From Nitriliruptoraceae bacterium (GTDB lineage Bacteria > Actinomycetota > Nitriliruptoria > Nitriliruptorales > Nitriliruptoraceae), in NCBI GenBank assembly GCA_007121975.1, contig SKJO01000001.1:1-6873 (forward strand): a DNA stretch of 6,873 bases. The letters are read 5' to 3'. Below, in pieces: positions 1-5,866 of the stretch. A program made the position numbers and the translations under genes. The notes beneath the pieces are model-generated. The model worked only from the letters and a program-made list of their open reading frames with translations. It was not told where the DNA came from and made no database searches. How positions within the stretch are numbered: the stretch's first letter is position 1; each line of letters begins with the position of its first letter.

Positions 1-903
1 CGCATCACGGCGCACCGGCGGCGGCGCCTGGATGGACCCGCCCGCCGGTGACGGCAGCGAGCGCCGCAGCGCCCGGGCGAACAGTCCGGCGGTCGGGTGC
101 CGCTGCTCGGGCTCCTTGTCGGTTGCCGTGCGGACCGCCGCGGCCACCCCCGCCGGCAGCCCCGGGACCAGTTCGCGCAGATCAGGAAGGTCACGCAGCA
201 GGTGACCGGCCATCACCGCCTCCAGGGTGCCCTCGAAGGGCGCACGGCCGGTGAGCATCTCGAACGCGACGCAGGCCAGGGCATAGGTGTCGCTGCGCCC
301 ACTGATCTCGCCACCGCCGAGCTGCTCGGGGGCGGCGTAGCGGATCGTGCCGACGAACTGTCCCGCCCGGGTGATCGAGTCGTCCACCCCGGCGGCCAGG
401 CTCTTGGACATGCCGAAGTCGGCGAGGTAGGTGCGAGCCAGGTCCCGCGTCAGCAGGATGTTGGCCGGCTTGACGTCGCGGTGCACGACCCCGGCCTCGT
501 GCGCGACGTCGAGGGCGCCCGCGACCTGCTCGACCACGTCCGCCACCGTCTCGAGGGGCAGGCGGCCACGCTCGTCGAGCACCGCCCGAAGGTCGGTGCC
601 GTCGACGTACCGGGTGGCGATCCACAACGAGTTGCCCGCCTGGCCGGCGTCGAACACCGACACGATCGCGGGATGCGCGTCGAGCCGGGCGACCAGCCGC
701 GACTCCCGGAAGAACCGCTCGCGGAAGTCCGGATCGGCACTGAACTCCGCACGCAGCACCTTGAGCGCGACCGTGCGCTGCAGCTGCGGATTGAGCTCCT
801 GCGCGCAGTAGACGTGGCCGAAGCTGCCTGAGCCGAGGTGGCGCACGATGCGGAAACCCGCGAGCACCTCCCCCTCGGCAAGGACCGACGTTGCGCTCGA
901 CAT
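1..903 (-). CDS. PknB-like Ser/Thr protein kinase, C-terminus cut by window edge
   Basis: The first 301 codons lie in the window and the frame runs open off the left edge. They form an almost complete Hanks-type kinase domain that transfers ATP phosphate to Ser/Thr of target proteins. Visible elements are the glycine loop GSGSFGHVY (24-32), ATP lysine K48 in VALK, alpha-C glutamate E67, catalytic loop HRDVKPAN (141-148, D143 catalytic), DFG (162-164), an activation loop with T178 and T186, and AAPEQ (190-194). No catalytic residue is missing. A Pro-rich segment begins near residue 285, probably the linker to a C-terminal part that I cannot see; relatives often carry a transmembrane helix and sensor domain there. 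The ATG at 903 is preceded by GGGAG about 8 nt upstream and starts about 20 residues before the glycine loop, as is usual. The gene is divergent from the unknown gene at 1077. Kinase identity is certain; the substrate is unknown. Confidence 0.95.
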   Translation of the reverse strand, partial: MSSATSVLAEGEVLAGFRIVRHLGSGSFGHVYCAQELNPQLQRTVALKVLRAEFSADPDFRERFFRESRLVARLDAHPAIVSVFDAGQAGNSLWIATRYVDGTDLRAVLDERGRLPLETVADVVEQVAGALDVAHEAGVVHRDVKPANILLTRDLARTYLADFGMSKSLAAGVDDSITRAGQFVGTIRYAAPEQLGGGEISGRSDTYALACVAFEMLTGRAPFEGTLEAVMAGHLLRDLPDLRELVPGLPAGVAAAVRTATDKEPEQRHPTAGLFARALRRSLPSPAGGSIQAPPPVRRDA

Positions 904-956
904 CCGCGCACTCCCAGGGGTATCGCGGGACGGACGTGGGGACGGCCGCGGCGCCG

Positions 957-985
957 AGGCTACGCCCGAGCCCCCCGGTGGTCAA
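957..985 (-). promoter_or_regulatory. sigma-70-type promoter of the kinase gene
   Basis: Read on the minus strand, TTGACC (985-980) is followed by a 17-nt spacer and TAGCCT (962-957). That is a near-consensus -35, the ideal spacing, and an actinobacterial-type -10 (TAnnnT). Transcription would start near 950, giving a leader of about 47 nt before the kinase ATG at 903. This is the best-matching promoter in the window. Assignment rests on motif match and position only. Confidence 0.65.
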
Positions 986-1040
986 CCGCCCATCGCGTCG
1001 GGTGGGCACGTTCCGCTGAGGTCCGCTGCGGTCGGGCGGC

Positions 1041-1046
1041 TAGGCT
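1041..1046 (+). promoter_or_regulatory. candidate -10 element for the gene at 1077
   Basis: TAGGCT fits the actinobacterial -10 pattern TAnnnT and would place the transcription start near 1053, about 24 nt before the ATG at 1077. No convincing -35 lies 16-18 nt upstream, so it is either a -10-dependent promoter, an activator-dependent one, or chance. The ribosome binding site AGGAG at 1064-1068, 8 nt before the ATG, is clear. Confidence 0.35.
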
Positions 1047-1076
1047 GCCTCGGCGAGCGTCCCAGGAGAGCGGTGC

Positions 1077-1850
1077 ATGTCCCGCGTCAAGTTGATGACC
1101 GCGATGGCCTTCGACGTCGCCGCCCATGAGGAGACCGGCGTCTCCGACCCGACCCTGCTGGTCGCCGGGGAGCTCCCGGGCCCGGCCGGCACGTTCGCGA
1201 TCCACCGCGTGTACAAGGGTGCGCAGGGGGTCTACGAGGAGGCGCTCGCCCTCGCCGACCCCGACGGCGAGGTGATCTGGGAGTCAGAACCGCGGTCGAT
1301 CGAGCTGCGTGGCGAGATGTTCGAGGACCTCTTCCGCCGCACGGTGACCGACCGGGTGACGATCCACTCGATCGCCGAGCACACCCTGCTGTTCTCGATC
1401 GACGGGAAGATCATCGCCCGGATCCCGGTCTTCATCGAGGCACCGGAGTCGGTGACGGGCGCCGGCGTGCTGCTCGACGCCGCCGAGGTGGCGCTCAAGA
1501 AGGGCGCCATCTGCTGGCTGACCATCCCCCAGCCCGACGGCTCCTCGCTGGTGCGTCCGGCGTGGTACGTGCAGCAGGGCCGCACCCTGTTCGTCCTCGA
1601 GGGTGAGGGTGAACAGCAGATGCCGGGGCTCGACGCCGCCTCGACCGTGACCCTGACCGTGAAGTCCAAGGAGGTCAAGGCCACGATCGGCACGATGCAG
1701 GCCGACGTGCGCCGCGTCACCGACGACGAGGAGTTCACGCGCATCGCCTCGATGGGGCTCGGCACCCGACTCAACCTTCCCGACGGCGAGGGTGCCCTCG
1801 AGCGCTGGCAGCGCACCTGCCGGATGTTCGAGCTCAGCCCGCGCGGCTGA
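1077..1850 (+). CDS. uncharacterised 257-aa protein, possible C-terminal split-barrel domain
   Basis: I do not recognise this protein by name. It is soluble, with no signal peptide or membrane segment. Residues 1-125 hold a beta-rich domain with acidic stretches (for example DPDGEVIWESEP, 61-72). Residues 135-255 have the rhythm of the pyridoxamine-phosphate-oxidase/FMN-binding split barrel: KKGAICWLTI, then PDGSSLVRPAWYVQQGRTLFVL, a Gly-rich loop at 176-184, VTLTVKSK and a GTMQADVRRV strand. That resemblance is by eye, and flavin, F420 or haem binding is not shown. The ATG at 1077 follows AGGAG at 1064-1068 with 8-nt spacing, so the start is well supported. The gene is divergent from the kinase and overlaps the lipoprotein gene tail to tail by 17 nt. 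It could equally be a binding protein that has kept the fold without a cofactor. Confidence 0.85.
   Translation: MSRVKLMTAMAFDVAAHEETGVSDPTLLVAGELPGPAGTFAIHRVYKGAQGVYEEALALADPDGEVIWESEPRSIELRGEMFEDLFRRTVTDRVTIHSIAEHTLLFSIDGKIIARIPVFIEAPESVTGAGVLLDAAEVALKKGAICWLTIPQPDGSSLVRPAWYVQQGRTLFVLEGEGEQQMPGLDAASTVTLTVKSKEVKATIGTMQADVRRVTDDEEFTRIASMGLGTRLNLPDGEGALERWQRTCRMFELSPRG
1834..1850. terminator. inverted repeat spanning both convergent stop codons
   Basis: TCAGCC-cgcgc-GGCTGA is a perfect 6-bp stem with a 5-nt loop. Its right arm ends with the TGA of the plus-strand gene ending at 1850. Its left arm begins with TCA, the complement of the TGA of the minus-strand gene ending at 1834. It therefore coincides exactly with the 17-nt overlap of the two genes. 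There is no T-tract, but actinobacterial terminators often lack one. A bidirectional terminator is an inference, and the stem is short. Confidence 0.4.
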
Positions 1851-2607
1851 CCCGGCGCGCAACGCCGACCACCACGGCGGCCAGCCCCACCAGCGCCGCT
1901 GCCCCACCGGCCCACCACCACCACGGCCACGGTGCCGGGCGGGAGGTGGCGGTCACCTCCCGTGGGGTGTCGAGGTGCCAGCGCAGCGCGTCGCCCGCGT
2001 CGACCTCGTCGGCGTCGTGCGCCTCGACGCGTCCGGGCAGTCGCACCTCGAGCCGTGCATCCAGCGTCTGTTCGACCAGCGCGGCCAGCTCCTCGGGCGA
2101 CGGCCCCAGCACCTGCCCGTCACGCACCGCCCCCGCCGTGGACGGTCCCCGCACGCCTGCGCTGCCCGTCAGCACCGTCACCTCGTCGGGATCGCGGCGG
2201 ACCTCGAGGTCGATGAGCAGCGCCGGGTCCCGCTCGTCGAGCCCTGCGGCGAGCTCGCGCAGCGCCCCGGTCACCACCGCGAGCTCCGCCTCGGCGTGGG
2301 TCAGCACCAGGCGCAGCCCGCCGTCGTCGGCAGCCTCGCGCCCGAGCTCCCAGGCGCTCGCCGCAGTCGCAGCCGCCGCGAGCTCGGCCGCCGGATCCAC
2401 GCCGAGCTCGTCGAGGTGACGTACCACCTCGGCGTCCAATTCCAGGACGACCGCGGCGCTGCCCCGGCCGTCGGACCCGACGTCGAGCACCACCTCGGCC
2501 CCGACCCGGCAGCCCGAGAGCAGCACCGCGGCGACCACCACCAGCAGGAGCCTGGCGGCCACGGATCGCGGCCCGCCCTGCGACACGCTCGAACTCACCG
2601 GACCCAC
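1834..2607 (-). CDS. LppM-like lipoprotein with C-terminal membrane anchor
   Basis: This is a 257-residue exported protein. Its signal peptide has a basic start (R14, R19), a hydrophobic stretch (20-30) and lipobox LLSGC with C33 as the lipidated cysteine. The mature domain begins with short beta strands (VGAEVVLDVGSDGRGSAAVV, 36-54), continues through an Ala/Glu-rich helical middle, and ends near 208-220 with a strand pattern like LRWHLDTP. This arrangement resembles the actinobacterial LppM/DUF3153 family, known from a mycobacterial surface lipoprotein that influences phagosome maturation. Residues 226-232 are PWPWWWW, followed by one transmembrane helix to about 250 and a basic tail RRVSR, so the protein is probably tethered at both ends. 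I chose GTG at 2607 because GGAG lies 9 nt upstream; in-frame GTGs at 2598, 2586 and 2562 are alternatives. The open frame extends far upstream only because it is antisense to the ATPase gene. Lipoprotein is sure; LppM family is likely. Confidence 0.85.
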   Translation of the reverse strand: MGPVSSSVSQGGPRSVAARLLLVVVAAVLLSGCRVGAEVVLDVGSDGRGSAAVVLELDAEVVRHLDELGVDPAAELAAAATAASAWELGREAADDGGLRLVLTHAEAELAVVTGALRELAAGLDERDPALLIDLEVRRDPDEVTVLTGSAGVRGPSTAGAVRDGQVLGPSPEELAALVEQTLDARLEVRLPGRVEAHDADEVDAGDALRWHLDTPREVTATSRPAPWPWWWWAGGAAALVGLAAVVVGVARRVSRAG

Positions 2608-2635
2608 GACAGAAGGCTCCACGCCGGACTCGGGC

Positions 2636-2645
2636 AGCCTACGAT
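2636..2645. promoter_or_regulatory. overlapping divergent -10 elements, lipoprotein / PilB-like ATPase
   Basis: The 10 nt AGCCTACGAT read as TACGAT on the plus strand (2640-2645) and TAGGCT on the minus strand (2641-2636), and both fit the TAnnnT -10 pattern. They would start transcripts near 2652 (28 nt before the ATPase ATG at 2680) and near 2629 (about 22 nt before the lipoprotein GTG at 2607). Neither has a good -35, so this is a candidate only. Confidence 0.35.
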
Positions 2646-2679
2646 GCGAAACGACCTCTGCGCCACATCGGGGATGTCC

Positions 2680-4668
2680 ATGGCCAGCCAGCAGCCCGAG
2701 CACGGGACGACCGCGGAACCCCTCGCCGGCGCGTGGCCGACCAACCGGCGGGTCCGACTCGGTGAACTGTTGGTGCGCGCGGGCGTGATCGACGAGGAAC
2801 ACCTCGCCGTCGCGCTGAGCGAGAAGGCCCCGCGCGAGCGGCTCGGGACCACCGTCGTGCGGCTCGGCCTGGCCTCCGAGGAGGACGTCGCCGACGCGGT
2901 CGCCACCCAACTGCGCCTGCCCCGCATCGACCTGCTGGAGGAACGCCCGGATCCGGAGGCGGTCGAGCGGGTCCCGGCCCGGCTCGCCGCCCGGCACGGG
3001 GTGCTGCCGATGCGCATCGACGGCGACGTGCTGGTGCTCGCGACCGCAGAGCCGTCCAACATCGCCGCGCTCGACGACGTGCGGATGGCCGCCAAGGTGC
3101 GCACCGTGCGCTCGGTGGTCGCCACTCCCTCCGTGCTCGACCAGGCCCGGCGGCGGGTCTACAGCCAGGACGCGACCCAGGACCTCATCGACGAGTTCGA
3201 CGACTCGTCGTCGGCCGATTTCGACGACGAACTCGAGGTCACCGAGACCTCCCAGCCGGTGGTGCGCCTGGTCGACTCGCTGCTCGCTGACGCGGTCAAC
3301 GCCCGGGCCAGCGACATCCATCTGGAACCGGAACGCGACGGCCTGCGCGTCCGGCTGCGGATCGACGGCATGCTGCGCGAGCGGGCCCGGGTCCCCCGGT
3401 CGATGGCGGCCCAGGTGATCTCCCGCATCAAGATCCAGTCCCGGCTCGACATCGCCGAGCGCCGGCTGCCCCAGGACGGGCGCGCGATGGTCCGCGTCGA
3501 GGGCATGGAGGTCGACCTGCGGGTGTCGACCATGCCCACGCTGTACGGCGAGACCGTCGTGATCCGCCTGCTGCCCAAGGGCGCCGACCGGGTCGAGGTC
3601 AACGACCTCGGGCTGCCCTCCGACGTGCTCGAGCGCCTGCTGTTCGCGATGGACCGTCCCCAGGGCATGGTGCTGGTCACCGGCCCGACCGGCTCGGGCA
3701 AGACCACCACCTTGTACGCGGCACTGGAGGCCGTGACCCGCCCGACGCGCAACGTGCTCACCCTCGAGGACCCCGTCGAGTACCAGTTGCCCGGCGTGAA
3801 CCAGACCCAGGTCAATCCCAAGATCGGCCTCACCTTCGCCCGCGGCCTGCGCCACGTGCTGCGCCAGGATCCCGACGTCGTGCTGGTCGGCGAGATCCGC
3901 GACGCCGAGACCGCTCACCTCGCCGTCGAGGCGTCGATCACCGGCCACCTGGTGCTGGCGACCCTGCACACCAACGACGCCGCCTCGGCCATCGCCCGAC
4001 TCGTGGACCTGGGCGTCGACCGGTTCCTGGTCGCCTCCTCGCTGCTGCTGGTCCTCGCCCAGCGGCTGGCCCGGCGCAACTGCGAGCGGTGCTCGGTGGC
4101 GCAGGTCCCCGACCCCCAGGTGCTGCGTCGGCTGGGCCTCGAGGCCGGAGCGCTGCCGGCTGACGCGCGCCCCTCGGCCGGTCCCGGATGCCGGGCGTGT
4201 GAGGGCAGCGGGGTCTCGGGGCGGCTGTCCTTGGGCGAGGCCCTCAGCGTCTCCCCCGAGGTGCGCGAGTTGATCCTCGACGGCGCCTCCGAGTCGGCCA
4301 TCGCCCGCCGCAGCCGGCTCGAGGGCATGGTCACCATGCGCGAGGACGCGATCCTGCGGGCCAGCGCCGGGATCATCACCTTCGAGGAGGCGCTACGGAC
4401 CACGCCCGAGCCCTCGGGCGACGTCGCGCGCTGCCCGAACTGCGCGACCGCCGTCGCCGACGACCACCTGGTCTGCCCCCAGTGCGCCCACCCGCTGGGG
4501 ACCGCGCACTGCAGCGGGTGCGGCCGGGCGGTCGAGAGCGCGTGGACGACCTGCCCGTGGTGCCGACGCACCCTGACGAGCGCGTCCTCCGCCGAGCAGG
4601 ATGCCCCGGACACCGCCGCCGGGCCCGAGACATCGGTCGCCGCCGCAGCGCCGCAGCCGATCGACTGA
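2680..4668 (+). CDS. pilB: PilB/GspE-type assembly ATPase with MshEN and double zinc ribbon
   Basis: This cytoplasmic hexameric ATPase drives type IV pilus or type II secretion assembly. It has 662 residues. Residues 26-49 and 54-77 are two 24-residue RLG repeats of an MshEN domain, a c-di-GMP-binding module in MshE-type ATPases. An acidic linker (165-190) leads to the motor: Walker A GPTGSGKT (335-342, K341), Asp box LEDPVE (362-367), Walker B DPDVVLVGE (397-405, E405), and His box with H423 and H430. The usual tetracysteine zinc site is C468/C471 with C504/C507. After the normal end of the family at about residue 577 comes an extra module with C585/C588, C599/C602, C611/C614 and C625/C628, a double zinc ribbon, then a disordered Ala-rich tail. 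The ATG at 2680 has GGGG 6 nt upstream; ATGs at 2674 and 2644 are in frame. No other pilus or secretion gene is in the window, so PilB versus GspE is not decided. Confidence 0.93.
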   Translation: MASQQPEHGTTAEPLAGAWPTNRRVRLGELLVRAGVIDEEHLAVALSEKAPRERLGTTVVRLGLASEEDVADAVATQLRLPRIDLLEERPDPEAVERVPARLAARHGVLPMRIDGDVLVLATAEPSNIAALDDVRMAAKVRTVRSVVATPSVLDQARRRVYSQDATQDLIDEFDDSSSADFDDELEVTETSQPVVRLVDSLLADAVNARASDIHLEPERDGLRVRLRIDGMLRERARVPRSMAAQVISRIKIQSRLDIAERRLPQDGRAMVRVEGMEVDLRVSTMPTLYGETVVIRLLPKGADRVEVNDLGLPSDVLERLLFAMDRPQGMVLVTGPTGSGKTTTLYAALEAVTRPTRNVLTLEDPVEYQLPGVNQTQVNPKIGLTFARGLRHVLRQDPDVVLVGEIRDAETAHLAVEASITGHLVLATLHTNDAASAIARLVDLGVDRFLVASSLLLVLAQRLARRNCERCSVAQVPDPQVLRRLGLEAGALPADARPSAGPGCRACEGSGVSGRLSLGEALSVSPEVRELILDGASESAIARRSRLEGMVTMREDAILRASAGIITFEEALRTTPEPSGDVARCPNCATAVADDHLVCPQCAHPLGTAHCSGCGRAVESAWTTCPWCRRTLTSASSAEQDAPDTAAGPETSVAAAAPQPID

Positions 4669-4673
4669 TCGGC
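4656..4673 (+). terminator. hairpin across the ATPase stop codon
   Basis: GCCGATC-gact-GATCGGC is a perfect 7-bp stem with a 4-nt loop. The TGA stop (4666-4668) sits at the loop and the right arm. No T-tract follows, so it may be a T-less terminator, an operator for the next gene, or a protein-binding palindrome. It is the strongest short hairpin I found around the gene ends. Confidence 0.4.
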
Positions 4674-4688
4674 GTCCGCCGCTACCAT
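4661..4688 (+). promoter_or_regulatory. candidate mrp promoter
   Basis: TCGACT (4661-4666, four of six matches to TTGACA) is followed by a 16-nt spacer and TACCAT (4683-4688), a TAnnnT-type -10. The start would be near 4695, leaving a leader of about 55 nt before the GTG at 4751. The -35 overlaps both the ATPase stop codon and the hairpin at 4656-4673. The 82-nt gap between the genes is consistent with mrp having its own promoter. Confidence 0.4.
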
Positions 4689-4736
4689 CGCCTGGCCGCC
4701 GCCCCTCACCTACGCGCGGCGGCCCAAGTGCCCGTC

Positions 4737-4743
4737 GGAAAGG
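4737..4743 (+). promoter_or_regulatory. ribosome binding site that fixes the mrp GTG start
   Basis: GGAAAGG lies 7 nt before GTG 4751. It supports this start over the downstream in-frame ATG at 4772 and over any start in the open frame that continues upstream into the ATPase gene. Starting at 4751 places the MIP18-like domain at the very N-terminus, as in relatives. Confidence 0.65.
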
Positions 4744-4750
4744 CTGCAGC

Positions 4751-5866
4751 GTGCCCACGCAGGAACAGATCATGGAGGTCCTCGCGACCGTCGACGACCC
4801 GGAGATCGGCAAGCCGATCACCGAGCTCGGCATGGTCGAGGAGGTGGTGGTGCAGGGCGCGAGAGTCGGCGTTCGCGTCAAGCTGACGATCCCCGGCTGC
4901 CCGCTCAAGGACCGCATCCAGCGCGAGGTCACCGAGGCCGTGACCCGCCTCGACGGGGTGGACGACGTCCAGATCGCGTTCGGGTCGATGACCGACACCG
5001 AACGTCAGTCGCTGTCCGCGAGCCTGCGCGCCGAGAAGGGCGCGGCCAACGCCGAGCTCGACAATCCGTTCGCGTCCGCCGACTCGACCACCAAGGTGAT
5101 CGCGATCGCCTCGGGCAAGGGCGGGGTCGGCAAGTCCACCGTCACCGTCAACCTCGCGGTGGCGCTGGCCAAGCAGGGCTTCAAGGTCGGGGTGCTCGAC
5201 GCCGACATCTGGGGCTACTCGATCCCCCGCATGTTCGGGGTGTCGGGCAAGCCGGTGGCCTTCGAGGGCATGGTCATGCCCTTGCAGGCACATGGCTGCA
5301 AGGTCATCTCGATCGGCTTCTTCACCGACCCCGACCGCTCGGTGATCTGGCGGGGTCCGATGCTGCACCGCGCGATCCAGCAGTTCCTCGGCGACGTGCA
5401 CTGGGCCGACCTCGACTTCCTGGTCTGCGATCTGCCCCCGGGAACCGGTGACATCGCGATCTCGCTCGCGCAGATGCTGCCCAACGCCGACATGCTGGTG
5501 GTCACCACCCCGCAGCAGGCCGCCCAGAAGGTCGCCCTGCGCGCCGGCAAGGCCACCGAGCAGACCGGCATGAGCGTCGCCGGCGTGATCGAGAACATGG
5601 CGGGCTTCACCGACCCGGACTCGGGCACCACCCACGACATCTTCGGATCCGGCGGCGGCGAGGAACTCGCCGAGGCGCTCGGCACCGAGGTGCTCGCCCG
5701 CATCCCGATCGACCCCCGGCTGCGCGAGGGCAGCGACTCCGGCGTCCCCCTGGTGGTCTCCCACCCGGACGTCCCGGCCGCCCGGGCGATCACCTCGATC
5801 GCGGAGGGCCTGGCCTCCCGTCGCGGCTCGCTGGTCGGTCGTGCTCTGCCGCTGACGATGTCCTAG
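4751..5866 (+). CDS. mrp: Mrp/ApbC-family P-loop ATPase, Fe-S carrier type
   Basis: This 371-residue cytoplasmic protein belongs to the Mrp/NBP35 family, which carries or inserts Fe-S clusters. Residues 4-75 are a MIP18/DUF59 domain with the signature TIPGCPLKDRI, including C50. The ATPase domain follows: deviant Walker A GKGGVGKST (122-130, with both K123 and K128), DAD at 150-152, WGYSIPRMFG, and DLPPGTGD (227-234). The segment at 281-299 reads ENMAGFTDPDSG then DIFG. Classical Mrp proteins have a CxxC there that holds the bridging cluster, but here there is no cysteine. Mycobacterial Mrp also lacks it as far as I recall, so this looks like an actinobacterial variant and not damage. Length and domain order are normal. 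The gene converges with pap2-tatB, and its last 77 nt are antisense-coding for the phosphatase tail. In M. tuberculosis mrp also lies a few genes from tatB, facing it. Confidence 0.95.
   Translation: MPTQEQIMEVLATVDDPEIGKPITELGMVEEVVVQGARVGVRVKLTIPGCPLKDRIQREVTEAVTRLDGVDDVQIAFGSMTDTERQSLSASLRAEKGAANAELDNPFASADSTTKVIAIASGKGGVGKSTVTVNLAVALAKQGFKVGVLDADIWGYSIPRMFGVSGKPVAFEGMVMPLQAHGCKVISIGFFTDPDRSVIWRGPMLHRAIQQFLGDVHWADLDFLVCDLPPGTGDIAISLAQMLPNADMLVVTTPQQAAQKVALRAGKATEQTGMSVAGVIENMAGFTDPDSGTTHDIFGSGGGEELAEALGTEVLARIPIDPRLREGSDSGVPLVVSHPDVPAARAITSIAEGLASRRGSLVGRALPLTMS

Noticed and set aside
97..831. Plus-strand frame of 244 codons at the left end.
   Set aside because: It is antisense to a kinase with every catalytic motif intact and looks like its complement shadow.
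1792..2679. Upstream extension of the ATPase frame by 296 codons.
   Set aside because: The stretch is antisense to the lipoprotein gene and Arg/His/Pro-rich; the ATPase family begins near its MshEN domain, and a start with a ribosome binding site is at 2680.
2608..3969. Long open minus-strand frame continuous with the lipoprotein gene, about 450 extra codons.
   Set aside because: It lies antisense to the PilB-like ATPase coding region, has the Gln/His/Asp/Gly-rich composition of a shadow frame, and the signal peptide marks the true N-terminus near 2607.
4601..4750. Upstream extension of the mrp frame.
   Set aside because: It overlaps the end of the ATPase gene, encodes Pro/Arg-rich shadow sequence, and the GTG at 4751 has a good ribosome binding site.
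5779..5788. CGCCCGGGCG palindrome just past the phosphatase stop codon.
   Set aside because: It has no loop and cannot form a useful hairpin, it lies inside mrp coding sequence, and it is expected by chance at this GC content.
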